The notes under the pieces: generated by a model | Seen by the model: only the letters and a program-made list of their open reading frames with translations | Told to the model about the DNA's origin: nothing | The model's database searches: none | Translations under genes and position numbers: made by a program | Assembly: GCA_032164245.1 (NCBI GenBank) | Contig: JAVMKO010000003.1 | Location: forward strand, 96,402,054-96,466,053 | From: Sternotherus odoratus | Taxonomy: Eukaryota; Chordata; Testudines; Kinosternidae | Direction of reading: 5' to 3' | Length of the DNA: 64,000 nucleotides | Shown: piece by piece, positions 23,216 through 34,397 of the stretch | Layout: every line of letters starts with the position of its first letter | How positions within the stretch are numbered: position 1 is the first letter of the stretch

Positions 23216-23829
23216 TTAGCTTATGTTTATCAAGAGTTATATCAGGCCTCATTATTTTAAGAAAAAATATGTCTTAATGCTTATTATATGTCACTGAAAA
23301 GGTAAATGCAACTCCCTTATAAATACTGTTATCTTTTATATGCAGTGCTAAGTGAGTGATTATTTAAATAAAGCAATCATATATGTTATGTAACAAATGT
23401 TAAGAACACAGATAAAATGCTAAGTTATTAGTTCTGATTTCTTATAGATGGTGATGATACACCAAGAAAAATCATTAAACAGTCTAAAACACACAAAGCA
23501 GATTTTAAGAAAGAAAAGTAATTAAGGATCTTGCTCCTACAAATGCCAAGGGCAGTGCTTACTACTGTCAGCTGTTTCACTACCTTTAAGAGGCAACAAT
23601 TTACAGTTAGGCCCCACATTTGCAGTTGTTTGTAAAATGTAGTTTGTTCTCTCTGGAGATAAAATGTCAAAATCCCTGTCCCTTTTGTTGGTATGGGATG
23701 TCACACAGCTTAAACAGTAATTATGGAAATCTGTTGTTTTTTTAAATGAAAATGATCTTTCAGTATTAGGATCTATTTACTTATTTAAAAAATAAAACCA
23801 ACAAGAAGTATCTCTTTAGGTTAAAGTGA

Positions 23830-24040
23830 GGCAGTATCATCTAGTGAAGAGATCAGGAGACTAGAAGTCAAGAGACCCAGGTTCTATTCGTGAATCAGCT
23901 ACTGGCCTGCTGTGTGACTTCAGGCAAGTCATTTCACCTCTCTGTCCCTCAGTTTCCCCATCTGTAAAGGGGGAAAATACTATTTACTTTCCTTTGTCAT
24001 GTGCTTTGAGATCTACAAATGAAAACTGATATATAACAAG
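23830..24040 (+). mobile_element. MIR SINE
   Basis: The tRNA-like head is followed by CCCAGGTTCTATTCGTG, TGTGTGACTTCAGGCAAGTC and CCTCAGTTTCCCCATCTGTA, the MIR core, and by the L2-like tail. It is well preserved for an old element. Confidence 0.88.
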
Positions 24041-25228
24041 CTAAGTATTATATGGATTAAAATAACTGAAAAGCGTGCTCAAAAATATACCAAGAATTCT
24101 AAAAATAGATCACTTGTTCCTGGGATTACAAAACAGTGTGAAATGTTTCTCAGAATATTATTTCAAAGCCGATATCTGTGGGGGGGAGGGGAGTCAGTGT
24201 TATTTGGATCTAAAGAAATAGCAATATCATGCATGCATTTTTTTAAATTTAACTCTATTTGAGCTGGACCCTGCTCCCATTTAAGTCACTGGGAAAACAC
24301 TCAACACTTTGATAGGAGGATTGAGCCCTTTCTTTGTATTCTCTCTGAATAAAGGAAAAGCAATGCGAGTCTGTCCTCACTGAAATGAAAGCAACCTCTT
24401 GATAACAAATAATTAAATGCTCTAGTTCTTCATAACAGACATATAAAAATACTGCATACACATAGCAGAAGTCAATCTTAAAAGACCTGTTCGTAGAAGG
24501 CCTTGCTAATGCTGCGTCACATGCATTTATAACAAATTCATGCCTGTCAATCAAACTTACTCTTGTGCATCGGTGACACCACATCCTGACCTAACCACAG
24601 TTCTGACTGACAGCACAGAAGTACAACAGAAACAGTTATTCAATAGGCCTCAATTACAAGAAGGAATTTGTTCCCCAGACCCAAGCTAGCTGGGGCTAGG
24701 AGCACTGCAGAAGTAGCATCTCTTCCAATTAAGATGGAATCTGGAGGAATATTTCTCATCAGCCACAGGGATTATAGCCATAAAGGTGATGGGGTTTTTG
24801 AGGAGGGGCAAATGTGAGGAATCAGGGCACTAGGAGGGGAAATCAGGACTCATATCTAGGTATTCTTTCATTTGTTTCTAAATCAGGATACTAATAGTCA
24901 GTGTATGTCCCAAACTGGGCAGATATGAAGACTAAATGCTCTGGTGAGGTGCAGATAGCCATAGTATTATCCTCATTACATTTTGTTAATAGCACAATTC
25001 AAGAAATAGGTTTATGTGGGGAGACTTGCACTTCCTACAACAAGCTTTTAGGTTTTCAAATTAAGATGCTGTATCAGTGCAAATAATATTATTCTTACGT
25101 GGGTGAGAACACTTAAATATTTGACTTGGTGTCTCATAAGACCCCCCCAGAGTATGCAGGGATCCTGATATAATTATATGATTGCTTAAATGTCCAAGTT
25201 TTATGCGAAAGATCAATAAAAAAAAACA
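24041..25228. other. Unique DNA with one palindromic-family fragment
   Basis: 24258-24335 resembles the palindromic MITE relics (GAGCTGGACCCTGCTCCC, then GGATTGAGCCC). No exon is seen otherwise. Confidence 0.4.
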
Positions 25229-25234
25229 TTTAAT
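25229..25234 (-). terminator. Possible polyadenylation signal ATTAAA
   Basis: ATTAAA on the minus strand, 68 bases downstream of the candidate stop codon, followed by a T-rich stretch. It makes sense only if the exon is real. Confidence 0.35.
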
Positions 25235-25301
25235 ATTATAACATGGAGACCTCCATATTAGAAAATACAACAAACATGCAGTATTGTAACGCAAGGAGTA
25301 T

Positions 25302-25592
25302 TCATTTGGGGTTCTGGTGGCGCACCACTTCCAAGGTTTCAGACAGCAGAATAGCTCTGTTAGGCTGAAACCTTGATTTGCTTGATGGTTTATCTCTTAT
25401 TCTTTCATATTCTTCAGGGTCTTCCTCTTTATTTTTGCATTTGAGTATTGTCTCCATTGCAGTTTGGGCAAAAGATTCAATTATGCTTTGCTTTGCAGCC
25501 CTTTTGCCTGAACTGCTCATGAGATCACACTTTGATATGATAAGAGGTTTTGCAAAATCTATAAATATGGCATGGGTCTCTGTAGACTTAAG
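25302..25592 (-). CDS. Candidate terminal coding exon, gene not recognised
   Basis: On the minus strand a 96-codon frame opens immediately after a good splice acceptor: branch-like GCTAAAC, a T-run, then TTTTTTAG just upstream of 25592. In-frame translation starts LKSTETHAIFIDFAK and contains KRAAKQSIIESFAQTAMETI and EDPEEYERIRDKPSSK, ending RHQNPK and TGA at 25302. The composition is natural, charged and mostly helical, with no repeat periodicity. A polyadenylation signal ATTAAA lies 68 bases past the stop, on the minus strand at 25229-25234. An internal Met gives a 72-residue alternative start. I do not recognise the family. It could be the last exon of a minus-strand gene starting to the right, possibly at the CpG island, or a decayed coding relic. 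Upstream exons were not identified. Confidence 0.45.
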   Translation of the reverse strand, partial: LKSTETHAIFIDFAKPLIISKCDLMSSSGKRAAKQSIIESFAQTAMETILKCKNKEEDPEEYERIRDKPSSKSRFQPNRAILLSETLEVVRHQNPK

Positions 25593-27338
25593 CTAAAAAA
25601 GACACAAGTTTAGCACAACCATTACAGCACTTGTCCTAAAAAGCCTAGGGACCCTGGTACTTTTCCAACCAACAGCCACTATTTATTTTAACATTACAAA
25701 ATGGGTTCTATTGAGACCGATTGTGTTATAATTTTATTATTGCTACTTTTATATTGCAGGAGATCCACAGCCCCCACTGGGATCAAAGCCCTGCTTTATA
25801 CAAACACAGGGTAAGAAATGGATGTGAAGCACGTACAATCAGACTAGACAAAAACAGAATGATGAGGGAGAGTGAAGGGTGCAGAGCAGCATGGGTACAA
25901 ATAAACTGATCATGGTGAAGATATGTAGGGCAGGGATAGTGAGGCTGACACCAGAATATCAGAGAGGGAAGAGTTTGGAGCAACTGGAAGGGACAAAGGG
26001 CACCAGCTAAGTCTCCTTCTGCCCTGCTGCTCCCCTCAACTATTGCTGGCAAAGTCCACTGCTCCCAGGGGCTAGCACCAGGAAGCCCTATTCTACTTCT
26101 CTCGCCCTTCCTTTCACCCATGTATTGGGGTTGGGGGTGGAGTCGTCGCTGGGCCTGCAGCACCTGGAGGGAAGTGTCCAGTTTGTCCATGTGCATTAAT
26201 ACCGAATAACTCACTAGTTAGCTAAGCTCTCTTAGGTATACAGACCAAGATATCAGGGAGAAAGATGTCAGAAAGGAAATAATGGAGAGTTAAGGTGTCA
26301 AACTTGTAAAAATGTTATGCAAGATAATCATCCATTACAAAAAGTTTTGAAGGGCTGGGAACCTAGACAAAAGGTTGGGGGAGGTTCCTAGACCACCAGA
26401 TTTCACATTGTGGGACAGCCCATGTCCAATGTGCCATCCTACTACTGTCCTGAAAGGCGAATGGCTTGTGCCTTTTGTTACTCAGTTATGATATCTAAAG
26501 ATGGTCTCACTTGTTTTCTGTTTGTTTGTTTTTTATCTTGATAAATAGTAGGAATTCCCCGCTTTGACTTCCCTCCTCTTTCTGGAGAACACTCTAGAGG
26601 TCTAGAGAACTAGACTGGAATAATGACCTCCCTACAGGCTGACACTCAATCTGCAGCTTTCCCAGCCCTTAGCGGCAGGGTAATAATGGATGTTGAGTCA
26701 GACTTGGTTTAAACCCCTTTACTTGTTTTTGTTAAAACCACTTTAACTCTGACTCTACCAGGTTTTGACACAAACAAAACCAGAACGGGTAGACACTACT
26801 CAATGTGAGGGTGTCAGAATCTGGTCCCCCAAGGGGATTAAACAAAGGTAGGAATTCTCTTTTGTGCTGTGTAAAGTGGTCATGAAAGTCCCAGATCAGC
26901 TGGGGGAGAATTCCCTCAGCTCTGGAACCAGCAAGACAACCACAGTCTTTCAAAAAAATCCCTCTTCAAGTTGTGGCGTAGGGTGTGTGCTAGGAAAAGG
27001 TGGGAGTAGGGCCACAGAGCAATCCTGAGCCGCTCTGCCACCAGGCAGCTTGGATGGGCTGCTATAGGTTAGGCAGCCCACTGAGGGTCTGTGTCCCCTC
27101 AAAGAGAAATCAAGAATTGCAAATAGACGCCTTTCCGACCCATGAGTTTTATCCTGGTCTTCCAAGAGGCTCAGAACAAAATCTCACACAGAATGTAATT
27201 CAACATCCCGTTTCCCCTCTACTGAGGCTGGGAGCCAGTAGCTCAGATTTCGGGTTACTGTGACAGTACCATCCTGATTCAGTCCTTGAAGAGGTCATCT
27301 ACCAAAAGGACAAGAATCAAGACCTGCTCATTCTGATA
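25593..27338. other. Unassigned DNA
   Basis: Open frames at 25783-26214 and 26732-26953 (minus) show no recognisable domain. 26780-27250 may be an old retroelement part but has no diagnostic ends. Confidence 0.35.
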
Positions 27339-27447
27339 TAGGGTGGCCAGACAGCAAATGTGAAAAACCGGGACGGGGTGGGGGGTAATAGGAGCCTATT
27401 TCAGAAAAAGTCCCCAAAATCGGGACTGTCCTTATAAAATCACCCTA
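27339..27447. mobile_element. hAT MITE, 109 bp
   Basis: TAGGGTGGCCAGA at the left and TCACCCTA at the right are hAT ends. The 8-bp duplication TTCTGATA is exact (27331-27338 and 27448-27455). The body contains CCGGGACGGGGTGGGGGG. The same family recurs at 61703. Confidence 0.9.
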
Positions 27448-27456
27448 TTCTGATAT

Positions 27457-27481
27457 GAAAAGAAAAGAAAAGAAAAGAAAA
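27457..27481. repeat. (AAAAG)n microsatellite
   Basis: About five AAAAG units just right of the hAT MITE. Confidence 0.85.
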
Positions 27482-27759
27482 ACAGCAGAAAAATAGCCTG
27501 TTTCAAAACAAAAGCATTGAGGCAGTTTGTAATACCTCGTAAACAAGCAAAAATGGATACAAAGATTTTCCTTTGCAGGGCACCTTTAGCCTGAATAAGA
27601 GCAAATCATTTTTTCTATTACACATAAATAAACATATAATTTTAATCCGTTATCCTTTAAAAAAAATAATTTTGCTGAGATTTCTGATCCTAAGGCCCCA
27701 AATTCTTCCAAACAAAATCATTTTGACAGTGGTAAAGAGTGTCTCTTTCACCCACTTGA

Positions 27760-28134
27760 TGCCAACTCTGCCCACATATCTACACCAGCGACACCATCAC
27801 AGGATCTAGCCAGACCATCATTGGTTCATTCACCTGCACATCTACCAATATAATATATGCCATCATGTGCCAGCAATGCCCCTCTGCTATGTACATTGGC
27901 CAAACTGGACAGTCCCTACGAAAAAGGATAAATGGACACAAATCAGATATTAGGAACGGCAATATACAAAAACCTGTAGGAGAACACTTCAACCTGCCTG
28001 GACATACAATAGCAGACCTAAAGACAGCCATATTGCAGCAAAAAAACTTCAAGACCAGACTTCAGAGAGAAACTGCTGAGCTGCAGTTCATCTGCAGATT
28101 CAACACCATTAGGTCTGGACTTAATATTGACTGA
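27760..28134 (+). pseudogene. Penelope GIY-YIG endonuclease domain
   Basis: This is the nicking endonuclease that starts target-primed reverse transcription in Penelope-like elements. The frame, open for 124 codons after an in-frame TGA at 27757, has a Cys pair motif CQLCP, a second CQQCP, then MYIGQTGQSLRKRINGHKSD: YIG stands in for the YIG half of GIY-YIG, followed by the catalytic Arg (RKRINGH) and GEHFNLPGH with the conserved His. It continues to ELQFICRFNTI and ends in TGA. The domain length is normal for the family. The upstream stop and lack of a reverse transcriptase make it a relic, though the domain itself is unbroken. Confidence 0.88.
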
Positions 28135-28284
28135 GAATGGCTCACCAATTACAAAAGCAGTTTCTCCTCTCTGAGCATTCACACCTCCAAATCACCTGCT
28201 GAAGTGGGCTTCACCACCACCCCTGACTGAATTTACCTTGCTTTCTTGCCTGCATATTTATACCTGCCTCTGAAGATTTCCACA

Positions 28285-28345
28285 ACATTCATCTGATGAA
28301 GTAGGTCTTAGCCCACGAAAGCTCATGATCCCTAAAATCTGTTAG
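28285..28345 (+). ncRNA. Hammerhead-ribozyme-like motif
   Basis: The core CTGATGA (28293-28299) and GAAA (28317-28320) flank a stem II of GTAGGT (28301-28306) against GCCCAC (28311-28316), with one A-C mismatch and one G-U pair. A tiny stem III follows: AGC, loop TCAT, GAT, so one G-A mismatch weakens it. The predicted cut would be after C28330. Short stem III and this position are typical for Penelope-associated hammerheads. The mismatches suggest weak or no activity in this copy. Confidence 0.65.
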
Positions 28346-28555
28346 TCTATAAAGGTGCTACAAGACTCTTTGTCGCTTTTGAAGATCCAGACTAACACAG
28401 CTACCCCTCTGATACTAGACGTTTTGCCCTCATAACTCAAGAACGGATTTATTTTAATCATATGAACCAGGTTAATTCCATCTTAACTGAAATCACCTTT
28501 GGGGCTAAAATAAAGCCTGGAAAGCTCTATCCCCAAACAGGACATTTTGGAGAAA

Positions 28556-28740
28556 GATATGAATGAGGAGAAAGTGAATAAGGAAAAGTTATTTACTTAT
28601 TCCCATAATATAAGAACTAGGGGCCACCCAATGAAATTAGTGGGCAGCAGGTTTAAAACAAATAAAAGGAAGTTCTTCTTCACACAGCGCACAGTCAACC
28701 TATGGAACAATATTTATAGTGGGAGTGCTGCTGATGGAAA
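28556..28740 (+). mobile_element. CR1 LINE 3' fragment
   Basis: The frame reads [20 protein letters not shown] and then [14 protein letters not shown], the conserved coding end of CR1. It lacks both the reverse transcriptase core and the terminal repeat. Confidence 0.8.
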
Positions 28741-30056
28741 CTATGTATTTGGTATTTGTTATTACTACATCAAGCCAGGAGGTGCGGCAGCACACCCACC
28801 ACCACTAGTTCCAGCATTACTGCACAACTGCACTTGTGCCAATGGGTTTTGTTATCTGCTGTCGTGCCCTCTTATAGTAACTGCAGTATCACAGGGTGAG
28901 CTGGCCCCTTTGACTAGATTCTTTCTCAAAGTGCGAGGGCCATATGATGAAGGAGCATGTGAGTGAGAACCAGGCCTGCTGGGAAATATGAGAGTAATCT
29001 GTGTACATTCATGAGGGGAGTTTGAAAGGTGTGTGATGGCTGTTTGGGCAAGCTATTCTATAGTAGTGAGTAGAGAGGTCAAAGCTGGGACTGAGCGCTT
29101 CAGCAGCCAAGCTTAGGAAGAGCAAAGAAACCTAGACAGGCAAGTTGGAAAGGGGGGTCCTAACTTGGGGAAGCCACAAGATGGATGCCATAGGAAAAGA
29201 CAGGACAAGAACTTGGGTCGCTAAGGATGTGACTACGTAGCAAGCTGGAGATGTAAATTCCAGTTTGAGGAAACCTACTCACTCTAGCTCTGATCCATCT
29301 AGCATACCAAAAGTATGCAGCTGTGTCAGGAGACACCTGCTACCCCAATACACACCTGTCCAAGATGCTACTTGGGTGATAGCACCAACTGCTATCCTAT
29401 CCAGATATTCTGGGGTGATAGCATCAACACAGCTGAACTATTTTTAGCACGTGAGTGGATCAGAGTTAGCAAAGGTATCTCACCTCAAGCTGGAATTTAC
29501 ACTTCCAGCTCAAAAGCAGACAATAGATTGGTGGCCAGTAGTGGAGGAAGGATGTTGGAACCTCCTTGTGCTGCCACCTTGTGAGGTGGGACAGCAGCCC
29601 TGTTAGAAAGAGTAAGGAACTATTTGGAGCCCAGGAGGGCTGTGAAATTGTAGCCTGAGGAAAGCTGAGGGTTTGTAGTCCCTGGAGAGAGGGCAAGAGG
29701 AACAGGCCCTTGATGGAGGACTGGGATGCCTGTTGACAAGGGGCAGGATAAACTGTGTTAACTTCATTTTGGTCTTTGTTTGGGGCTTCTGTTTATGATC
29801 TGAAAAGGGTGAACTCTATTACTTAGCTAGGACATTAAATCGCCTCAGTGCCAACAAAGCACTGAAGATTCTAGCATAAGGGCACCAGAGGGGCCTATTA
29901 GTCTAGGATGGAGAGGTCAATGGATGGGTCAATTGAGGCTGTGGCAGAATGAGATTTCAGACCAGGTAAACCACTGCTACATGGAGCACATAAAGCACTG
30001 CTACAAACAAATGGAGGCAGGCAACTGCATGCACAAGTATTCTAAACACTAAAAAA
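28741..30056. other. Unassigned DNA
   Basis: No coding exon or bounded element was supported. Confidence 0.35.
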
Positions 30057-30060
30057 ATAC

Positions 30061-30398
30061 TGAAACAGATCGCCTTCTCGCCCCCCCCCGTCACCAACAG
30101 GCAGGAGACTCTCTTCTGTGGCTCCCAACAGTGCTCTTTATTCACAGTGCAGCTTATGCAACCCCACCACCTACTATACACAGCTGCTCAGCTCCTCTAC
30201 ACACCACCATACCACCACCACCCTGGGCTTCCTGCCTGGCAGGCTTTTATCCCCCTGAGGAGGCTGCCAGGTGCAACCCATCCAGGCTGATTGCTCTGCA
30301 GCCCAGGTGGCTGATTAGGCTTCTCTGCAGGGAGGTTTGCAGAGGGCTTTTCTCCCTCTTAAAGGGGCAGCAGGCTGGGTCAGGCCCACCCTGCCACA
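30061..30398 (-). mobile_element. Solo LTR, minus orientation
   Basis: On the minus strand it begins TGTGGCAGGGTGGG and ends GATCTGTTTCA (TG...CA). It holds a TATA-like GGATAAAAG (around 30245) and AATAAA (30137-30142) at normal spacing for U3-R-U5. A 4-bp duplication ATAC flanks it (30057-30060 and 30399-30402). No internal region is present, so this is a solo LTR from recombination of an endogenous retrovirus or similar LTR element. Confidence 0.78.
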
Positions 30399-30439
30399 AT
30401 ACACACCCCTGTTTTGAGTTGGATTTTTAACAGATTTTA

Positions 30440-30625
30440 TGGGGTGTGCTGGCTGAGTGATTAAGGTGCTGGGCTACACTGCTGAAGGTCAACATTTGCA
30501 TCTTGCTTGATCTTGCATTAAAAGGCCATTTCCAGTTCACCCATCTGAAAAATGCGTACCTGATCTTTTGGGTTAGGGAAGTCAAAGGCGGTTGGATGTG
30601 ATGCCGGCCATATCACTTCATTGTT
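30440..30625 (+). mobile_element. tRNA-derived SINE-like sequence
   Basis: GTGTGCTGGCTGAGTGATTA has an A-box-like motif. A body with CAGTTCACCCATCTGAAAAA follows, then GGTTGGATGTGATGCCGG. The family is uncertain and the B box is poor. Confidence 0.35.
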
Positions 30626-32099
30626 TACTGTGACTATGAAACTGACATGCATGAACTATGTCAGCTTCATGAGCCATTGGCTCAGGGGAACTTTGACTTG
30701 TGCTGTGTTCAAGGAGAGCTCTGCCTTTTGTGTGTGGCCCCACAAAGGCCACGCATAACTGTAGTCCCTGCCTTTAGGAGGATATTTCCCACACTCCAAA
30801 CCACCCCACAAAATGTACTAGAGCAACTATGCTGCATTCCCTTAAATGCATGTAGCAGTAGGTGCATTCCAACTGCATGCTGGGGATCTCTAGGAGGCAT
30901 TCTGTTTCCCTAGGGTTGGCTGAGCTCCTCCTAGAGTTTCCAGTGAGGCAATATGGCTTCACGCTGTCCCTGTGCCAACTATGCCTTCAAGACACAATTA
31001 AGCCCTAAATGATTTTTGTAGAAGCCACTGCATTTACTTTGTTGCCTCCAGCATGTAATCAAAGTCCATGCCGTAACTGTGGTCATGTCACCTTGTGTTT
31101 ATGCTCCTGTCAGCTCTCCCTGGCTAAGCAATGTTGGGGTGGATTAGTATTTGGACAAGAGACTGCCAAGAAACAGCTAAATAAGGCAGGAATTTGTGAT
31201 GTTGACTCAATACATGGCATTCTTCCCTCTGAGTCATCGCTGAATCAATGTGTTAGGCTGGTGAAAAGGACACTAGTTCTGGAGGTTCTCTCCTGGGGGT
31301 AAAAAAGAAAATGAAAGTCCTGACTGAAAGTGTTCATTGAAGATACCAGCATCTTTTTTGGAAGGGTAGGTAGGATGTTACCTCACGTGTCCTTGACCTT
31401 AAAATCACAACATTATGATTGCTGAAAATTAGCTTATAAAACGTTTCCATAAATCTGTAACATTTTATTAATAACTTTTTTTCGCTGGAGTTTGATTCAG
31501 GTAACTGATAAAAATGATGATGAGCTTAAAAGAAACTTGCTGAAACATATCTAAAATAGCTTTAATATGAGGCATAAACCAAATAATAATGGTACGTTAT
31601 GAAGATTTTATTGACACTCATTTGAGGTAATCTACTCAACTAACTTGTGGCTTTGTCAACTCTGATAAATTTTTCAATGCCAAGCTTGTGCCAATAAAAC
31701 TTTTAGACCACACTGCTCTATCATGTAGTAAATCATTATCTGAGGTCAAATTATTGCACTGGAGAAAGGGATTATTAACAGAGTCTAGGGAGGAAAGGGG
31801 CAGTCAGTATTCTCTTGGGTTTTCTCTAGGACTTATTTTTAACTTTAAAATATTTTGGGTGTGAATTATGTGCTCATTAAATGTACTTGTGCAACAACCC
31901 TCAAGACACACAAGTCTCCAATTTAGCCACAAAATAGGTGCAACAAAGGCAGTACTAGTACAAGGATCTTTTACCAACTTCACGTTTCCCCATCGGTGAC
32001 CTGGCTGGCTTTGTGCTTACAGAATGAGAGAGCAGTGTTGGTCTCTAGTGACTGTCCTTCAGAATGGTTTAGAGACCATACTGGTACCAGCTAACACAG
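30626..32099. other. Unassigned DNA
   Basis: No coding exon or bounded element was recognised. Confidence 0.35.
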
Positions 32100-32104
32100 G
32101 CTGC

Positions 32105-32175
32105 TACCTCAGGTTTTTGCTCAAGTGGTAGAGCCTTGTAATGTGGAAACTGAGGGACCCAGCTTCTTGTTCCAG
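32105..32175 (+). mobile_element. tRNA-like SINE head
   Basis: GCTCAAGTGGTAGAGCCTTG fits an A box and CTTCTTGTTCCAGCTG a degraded B box. It is short and weak. Confidence 0.3.
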
Positions 32176-32308
32176 CTGCGTTTGCAACTTGGATTTATTA
32201 CACTGTTAGGGCCGGCTCATTCTCCATTCACCTTCAGTCCCTGGCCACTTCTATGAAATTATCTATTATAGATGATAAAGTCAGAAGGAACCACTGTGAT
32301 CATCTAAC

Positions 32309-32594
32309 CAAGTGGTGCTCAAAAGTTTCCTGTAGCTCCCCCCTGACCAGTAATGGAATCTGTCCATGGCCCTCCCTCTGTTACTGCACAGTTGGCTCAG
32401 TAGAGAAGCTTGGGCTGATGGCAGAGCTGGGGGCAGAATGGGGGTTGGGGAAAGAGCTGGGCTGGGGGCAGAGTGGGACTAGGTGGCACTCCCATCCTGC
32501 CCTCCTTGGGAGCTAGCCTGGCCCTTGTCACACAGCCCCCCAAATGTTCCTCCACACCCCATTAGGGATGTGTGCCCCAGTTTGGGGACCACTG
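32309..32594. mobile_element. hAT (Charlie-like) in CR1
   Basis: CAAGTGGTGCTCAAAAG at the left is mirrored by AGTTTGGGGACCACTG at the right. Flanks ATCTAAC and ATCTAGT are diverged copies of the CR1 target. Confidence 0.75.
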
Positions 32595-33125
32595 ATCTAG
32601 TCTGACCTCCTGTATAACACAGATCATAACACTTCTCCAAAATAATTCTTGTTGAACTAGAGCATATCTTTTTAGAAAACACCCATTTCAATTTAAACAT
32701 TTCTAGTGATGGAGAATCCACTCCAGCTCATGAAAAATTGTTCCACTTGTTAATTACCTTAACTGTTAAAAATGTTAGACTTACTTCTGGTTTGAATTGT
32801 CTAGCTTCAGGTTCCAGTCATTGGATCTTGTTATATGTTTGTCTTCTACATTGAAAATCCCTCTATTAGCAAATTTCTGTTCCCCGGGTAGGTACTTAGA
32901 GAATGATCAAGTCACCCTTCTCTTTGTTAAATAATAAATTGAGCTCCTTGAACCTCTCACTATAAGGCATGTTTTCCCATCCTTTAATCATTCTCCTGGA
33001 TCCTCTCTAAATAACCCTTCCCATTTGTCAACATCCCTCTTGAACTGTGGACGCCAAAATTGGACACAATATTCCAGAAGCAGTCAGACCAGTGCCAAAT
33101 TCAGAGGTAATACAATCTCCTACTT

Positions 33126-33467
33126 CAGGGGTTCTCAACCTTTTTCTTTCTGAGGCCCACCGCAACATGCTATAAAAATTCTGTGGCCCATTTGTGACAC
33201 AACAACTGGCTTTCTGCATATGCAGTAGATTAAAAACCAGGGCTGGCGTTAGGGCGTAGCAAGCAGGGCTATTGCCCAGGGCCCCATGCCACAGGAGGCC
33301 CCACAAAGATAAGTTGCTCAGGCTTTGGCTTTCAGCCCCAGGTGGCAGGGCTTGGGCTTTCTGCCCTGGGCCCCAGAGAGACTATCACTAGCCCTACTCC
33401 CTGGTTTACTTTGGCGGACCCCCTGAAATCTACTAGCAGCCCCCAGAGCCCTGGTTGAGAACAGCTG
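33126..33467. mobile_element. hAT (Charlie-like) in CR1
   Basis: CAGGGGTTCTCAACC at the left and GGTTGAGAACAGCTG at the right. The 8-bp duplication TCCTACTT is exact (33118-33125 and 33468-33475). A second element seems nested at about 33238-33404. Confidence 0.92.
33238..33404. mobile_element. Nested hAT-like MITE, probable
   Basis: CAGGGCTGGCGTTAG at the left and CTAGCCCTACTCCCTG at the right look like diverged inverted ends inside the previous hAT. The duplication is unclear. Confidence 0.45.
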
Positions 33468-33665
33468 TCCTACTTGATACTCCCATTTATACATCCAAGG
33501 ATCACACTTGCTCTGTTAGAGACAGTTTTTCACTGGGAGCTCATGTTCAGCTGATTATTCATCATGACACCCAAGTCTCTTTTGGAGTCACTGCATCCCA
33601 GGACAGAGTCCCCCATCCTGTAAGCATGGCCTGCATTCCTTGTTCCTAGATGTATATATCTAGAT

Positions 33666-34241
33666 CAGTAGTTCTCAAACCTATTTGACTGCACCCCCCT
33701 TCATTGTGTCTGTAGTCACTTTCATGTACCCCCCACCAAAGTACATATTCCACTGCTCAACTCTGAAGGCAGAGTGGACAGCAACATCTGCTGGCCAGAC
33801 ACACAGCTGTAAAAGCAGTGCCGTGGAAGCAGCACAGAAGTAGGGGTGGCAATATGAAAATTGATATTTGCGCCCATTTGCCTCCCTTCTGTTCTGGTGC
33901 TGCAACCCCGGGGCTGACAGCCGGAGCCGCACTGCCGCATCCTGGTGAGGGATCGGAGGAAGGGGGAGAGGCGAGCCCGAGCTTGGTCTGCCTTCTCGTA
34001 AGGGATTTGGAGGGAGGAGAGCCCGAGCCTTGACAGCTGTCAACTCCTGGGTGGCGATACTATGGCTGTCCCATTTATCCCACATCCTTACCTCCCGGGT
34101 GTGCACGGACCTTCGGCACAAGCCCCAGACACCTGGGCCTGACAGCTAGATCTCTTTAAAAAAAGGCACAAAGTTTGCGCTTCTCTTGACACTTTCCCGC
34201 ACATCTCTTGGAAGATCCACCCCATAGTTTGTGAACCACTA
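33666..34241. mobile_element. hAT (Charlie-like) in CR1
   Basis: CAGTAGTTCTCAAACC at the left and GTTTGTGAACCACTA at the right, with octamers ATCTAGAT (33658-33665) and ATCCAGAT (34242-34249), 7 of 8 alike. Confidence 0.88.
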
Positions 34242-34397
34242 ATCCAGATGTATTTGGTCATATTAAAACTTATATTGTTTGCTTGTGGCTAGTTTACCAA
34301 ATAATCCAGCTGGCTCTGTAGCACTGATCTGTCCTCTTCATTATTTACCACTCCCCCAGTCTGTGTCATCTGCGCACTTGACAATGGTGGCTTTCAT

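Larger units (their letters stand above)
27745..28420 (+). mobile_element. Penelope-like retroelement, 3' part
   Basis: A 3'-terminal piece of a Penelope-like element: the C-terminal GIY-YIG endonuclease, then a 3' region with a hammerhead-ribozyme-like motif at 28285-28345, and a tail ending near GACTAACACAGCTACCCCTC. The reverse transcriptase portion is absent, so the copy is 5' truncated. The related tail at 669-817 shows that the family moved in this genome. Confidence 0.88.
32250..34397 (-). mobile_element. CR1 LINE, minus strand, split by three hATs
   Basis: The 3' end lies at 32250 (TTCTATGAAATTA, then the complement of the turtle CR1 tail). Moving right, the minus strand reads back through the CR1 3' coding region: 32595-33117, 33476-33657 and 34250-34397 are successive parts of one consensus when the hATs are removed. 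Strings such as TGTGGACGCCAAAATTGGAC and CAGCTGATTATTCATCATGA are classic antisense CR1. It is 5' truncated. Confidence 0.85.

Noticed and set aside
24255..24584. 109-codon minus-strand frame
   Set aside because: Includes a palindromic repeat relic and has no family resemblance.
25783..26214. 143-codon minus-strand frame
   Set aside because: No domain, no splice context and low-complexity stretches; likely chance.
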